NCBI GenBank assembly: GCA_937952305.1
Contig: CALFZO010000052.1
Location: 62,001 to 126,000, forward strand
Direction of reading: 5' to 3'
Origin: an uncultured Anaerolineales bacterium
GTDB lineage: Bacteria > Chloroflexota > Anaerolineae > Anaerolineales > UBA6663
Length of the DNA stretch: 64,000 nucleotides
Below are positions 62,958 through 64,000 of the stretch, piece by piece. Below the pieces are notes generated by a model. The model saw only the letters and a program-made list of their open reading frames with translations. It was not told the DNA's origin and made no database searches. The first letter of the stretch is position 1. Each line of letters begins with the position of its first letter. Both the position numbers and the translations under genes were made by a program.

Positions 62958-63414
62958 CGCCGCTTCGGCCGCCGTGCTTTTCCACCAGCCGCACGTTGGT
63001 GATGCGCAGCGTCTTCTCGGCGGCCTTGGCCATATCATAGATCGTCAGGGCCGCCACGCTCACCGCCGTCAGCGCTTCCATCTCCACGCCGGTCTTGCCG
63101 CTCGTGCGCACCGTGGCCGTGATGGCCACGCCGGGTAGGTCGTCGCGCAGCTCGCACTGGACTTCGACGTGCGTCAGCGGCAGCGGATGGCAGAGCGGGA
63201 TCAGCTCGGACGTGCGCTTGGCGGCCATGATCCCGGCCAGCTGGGCCGTGGTCAGGACGTCGCCCTTCTTCAGCGCGCCGTCCCGGATCAGCGCCAGCGT
63301 GGCCGGCTGCATGTGGACCTCGCCGGCCGCCACCGCCCAGCGCGCGCTGTCCGGCTTGGCGCTCACATCCACCATGCGCGCGCGGCCCTCCGCGTCCAGG
63401 TGCGAGAGCGTCAT
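62941..63414 (-). CDS. moaC: Cyclic pyranopterin monophosphate synthase accessory MoaC
   Basis: A 157-residue protein. Family motifs are VDVSAKPDSARWAVAAGEV, LTTAQLAGIMAAKRTSELIPLCHPLPLTH (first 20 residues are the fingerprint start) and GVEMEALTAVSVAALTIYDM. With MoaA it converts GTP to cyclic pyranopterin monophosphate, the first step of molybdenum cofactor synthesis. moaA is not in the window. Its start overlaps the upstream glycosyltransferase stop by 4 bp and its end overlaps the Nudix start by 17 bp. CODH depends on this cofactor. Confidence 0.95.
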   Translation of the reverse strand: MTLSHLDAEGRARMVDVSAKPDSARWAVAAGEVHMQPATLALIRDGALKKGDVLTTAQLAGIMAAKRTSELIPLCHPLPLTHVEVQCELRDDLPGVAITATVRTSGKTGVEMEALTAVSVAALTIYDMAKAAEKTLRITNVRLVEKHGGRSGDVVLA

Positions 63415-64000
63415 CGTGACCGGCTTTCTTCGCCGTGGTAGACCACGCCGGCCGGATCATCTGGCAGCCCCGGCCACGGCGGCGCCTCGCGCACAATGTA
63501 GAGCGGCCGGCGTTTGACCTCGTCGTAGATGCGGCCCAGGTATTCCCCCAGGATGCCCAGGAAGATCAGCTGCACGCCGCCCAGGAACAGCACCGAGATG
63601 ATGGCCGTCGCCTGGCCGAAGAAGAAGTCGCTGCCGATCAGGCGCAGGACGGCCACGGCGATGATGCCCAGCAAGGCCAGCCCCGAGATCCAGAACCCCA
63701 TCGTCGTCGCCAGCTGCAGCGGCACATACGAGAAGCCGGTGATGGCGTCGCTGGCGAACTTGATCATCTTGCGCAGCGGGTACTGCGTGGAGCCGGCGTA
63801 GCGCTCGTGCCGGTCATACAGCACGCCGGCCTGGCGGTAGCCCACCCACACCGACAGGCCGCGCATGAAGCGGTGGTGCTCGCGCATCCGGCGCAGGGCC
63901 AGCACCACTTTGCGGTCGATCAGGCGGAAGTCGCCGGTGTCGCGCGGGATGTCGATGGACGCCAAGCGCTGGATCAGCCGGTAGAACATCGCGGCCGTGA
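63411..64000 (-). CDS. GT2 glycosyltransferase with two membrane helices (partial)
   Basis: The frame enters from the right edge, so the N-terminus and catalytic GT-A core are missing; about 196 codons are visible. PRDTGDFRLIDRKVVLAL and MRGLSVWVGYRQAGVLYDRHERYAGSTQYPLRKM are typical of the GtrB/YfdH and DPM-like branch that charges undecaprenyl phosphate. Two hydrophobic helices follow near the C-terminus (WISGLALLGIIAVAVLRLIG and IISVLFLGGVQLIFLGIL). Its stop overlaps the moaC start by 4 bp, so it heads this operon although its role is unrelated. Confidence 0.85.
   Translation of the reverse strand, partial: TAAMFYRLIQRLASIDIPRDTGDFRLIDRKVVLALRRMREHHRFMRGLSVWVGYRQAGVLYDRHERYAGSTQYPLRKMIKFASDAITGFSYVPLQLATTMGFWISGLALLGIIAVAVLRLIGSDFFFGQATAIISVLFLGGVQLIFLGILGEYLGRIYDEVKRRPLYIVREAPPWPGLPDDPAGVVYHGEESRSR

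Overview
This is a GC-rich bacterial chromosome segment of 64 kb with about 55 protein genes. I saw no rRNA, tRNA, CRISPR array or insertion sequence. The gene content points to Chloroflexota or a close relative, probably an environmental aerobe or facultative aerobe. The signs are a form I aerobic CO dehydrogenase cluster, a very large multi-GAF hybrid histidine kinase, an ECF42-type sigma factor with DGPF proteins, secreted proteins carrying a YLPxxxR-type motif, and a recurring CTACAAT -10 element. The phylum call is inference; no phylogenetic marker is resolved here.

Positions 1-23953 (all minus strand) form one long surface-polysaccharide cluster. Its first gene is a Wzt-like ABC ATPase with a carbohydrate-binding C-terminal domain. 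It is followed by many GT2 and GT4 glycosyltransferases (one protein fuses both folds), six methyltransferases including an FkbM type, RmlC- and RmlD-like deoxysugar enzymes, a sugar epimerase, two secreted GH26-like glycosidases, a large polytopic membrane protein and a flippase-like LPG_synthase_TM protein cut by the window edge. Many genes overlap by ATGA, so this is probably one transcriptional unit or a few.

Positions 24053-33387 (minus strand) are the CO dehydrogenase operon, in transcription order coxM-coxS-coxL, XdhC-YHS fusion, coxG, coxD (MoxR), a small HAD-type protein, coxE (VWA) and a second XdhC (coxF). CoxL carries the form I active-site loop AYRCSFR. The spacers inside the operon contain repeat elements.

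Positions 33733-45627 are a mixed region: a BtrH-like protein, a NarL/NarX-type two-component system, a methyltransferase, an SsuABC/ThiXYZ-like ABC importer, a TetR repressor with a clear palindromic operator and its NmrA-like partner, an ECF42 sigma factor with two DGPF/YCII proteins behind a matching promoter, and a molybdopterin-binding (MoCF) protein.

Positions 45900-54221 hold a single gene for a hybrid sensor kinase of about 2,770 residues: a duplicated N-terminal domain, two membrane segments, eight GAF domains, PAS, HisKA, HATPase, two receivers and HPt. After it come a SanA/YdcF protein and a membrane-anchored M23 peptidase.

Positions 56531-64000 (minus strand) hold housekeeping genes: fabF, rnc, an RmlD-like reductase and a THUMP-type RNA methyltransferase; threonine synthase; and the molybdenum-cofactor genes moaC and a moaD-moaE fusion with a Nudix hydrolase between them. 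A truncated GT2 lies at the right edge. The moa genes and the MoCF protein supply the cofactor that the CO dehydrogenase needs, so the window links Mo-cofactor synthesis, CODH maturation and CODH itself, although in separate operons.
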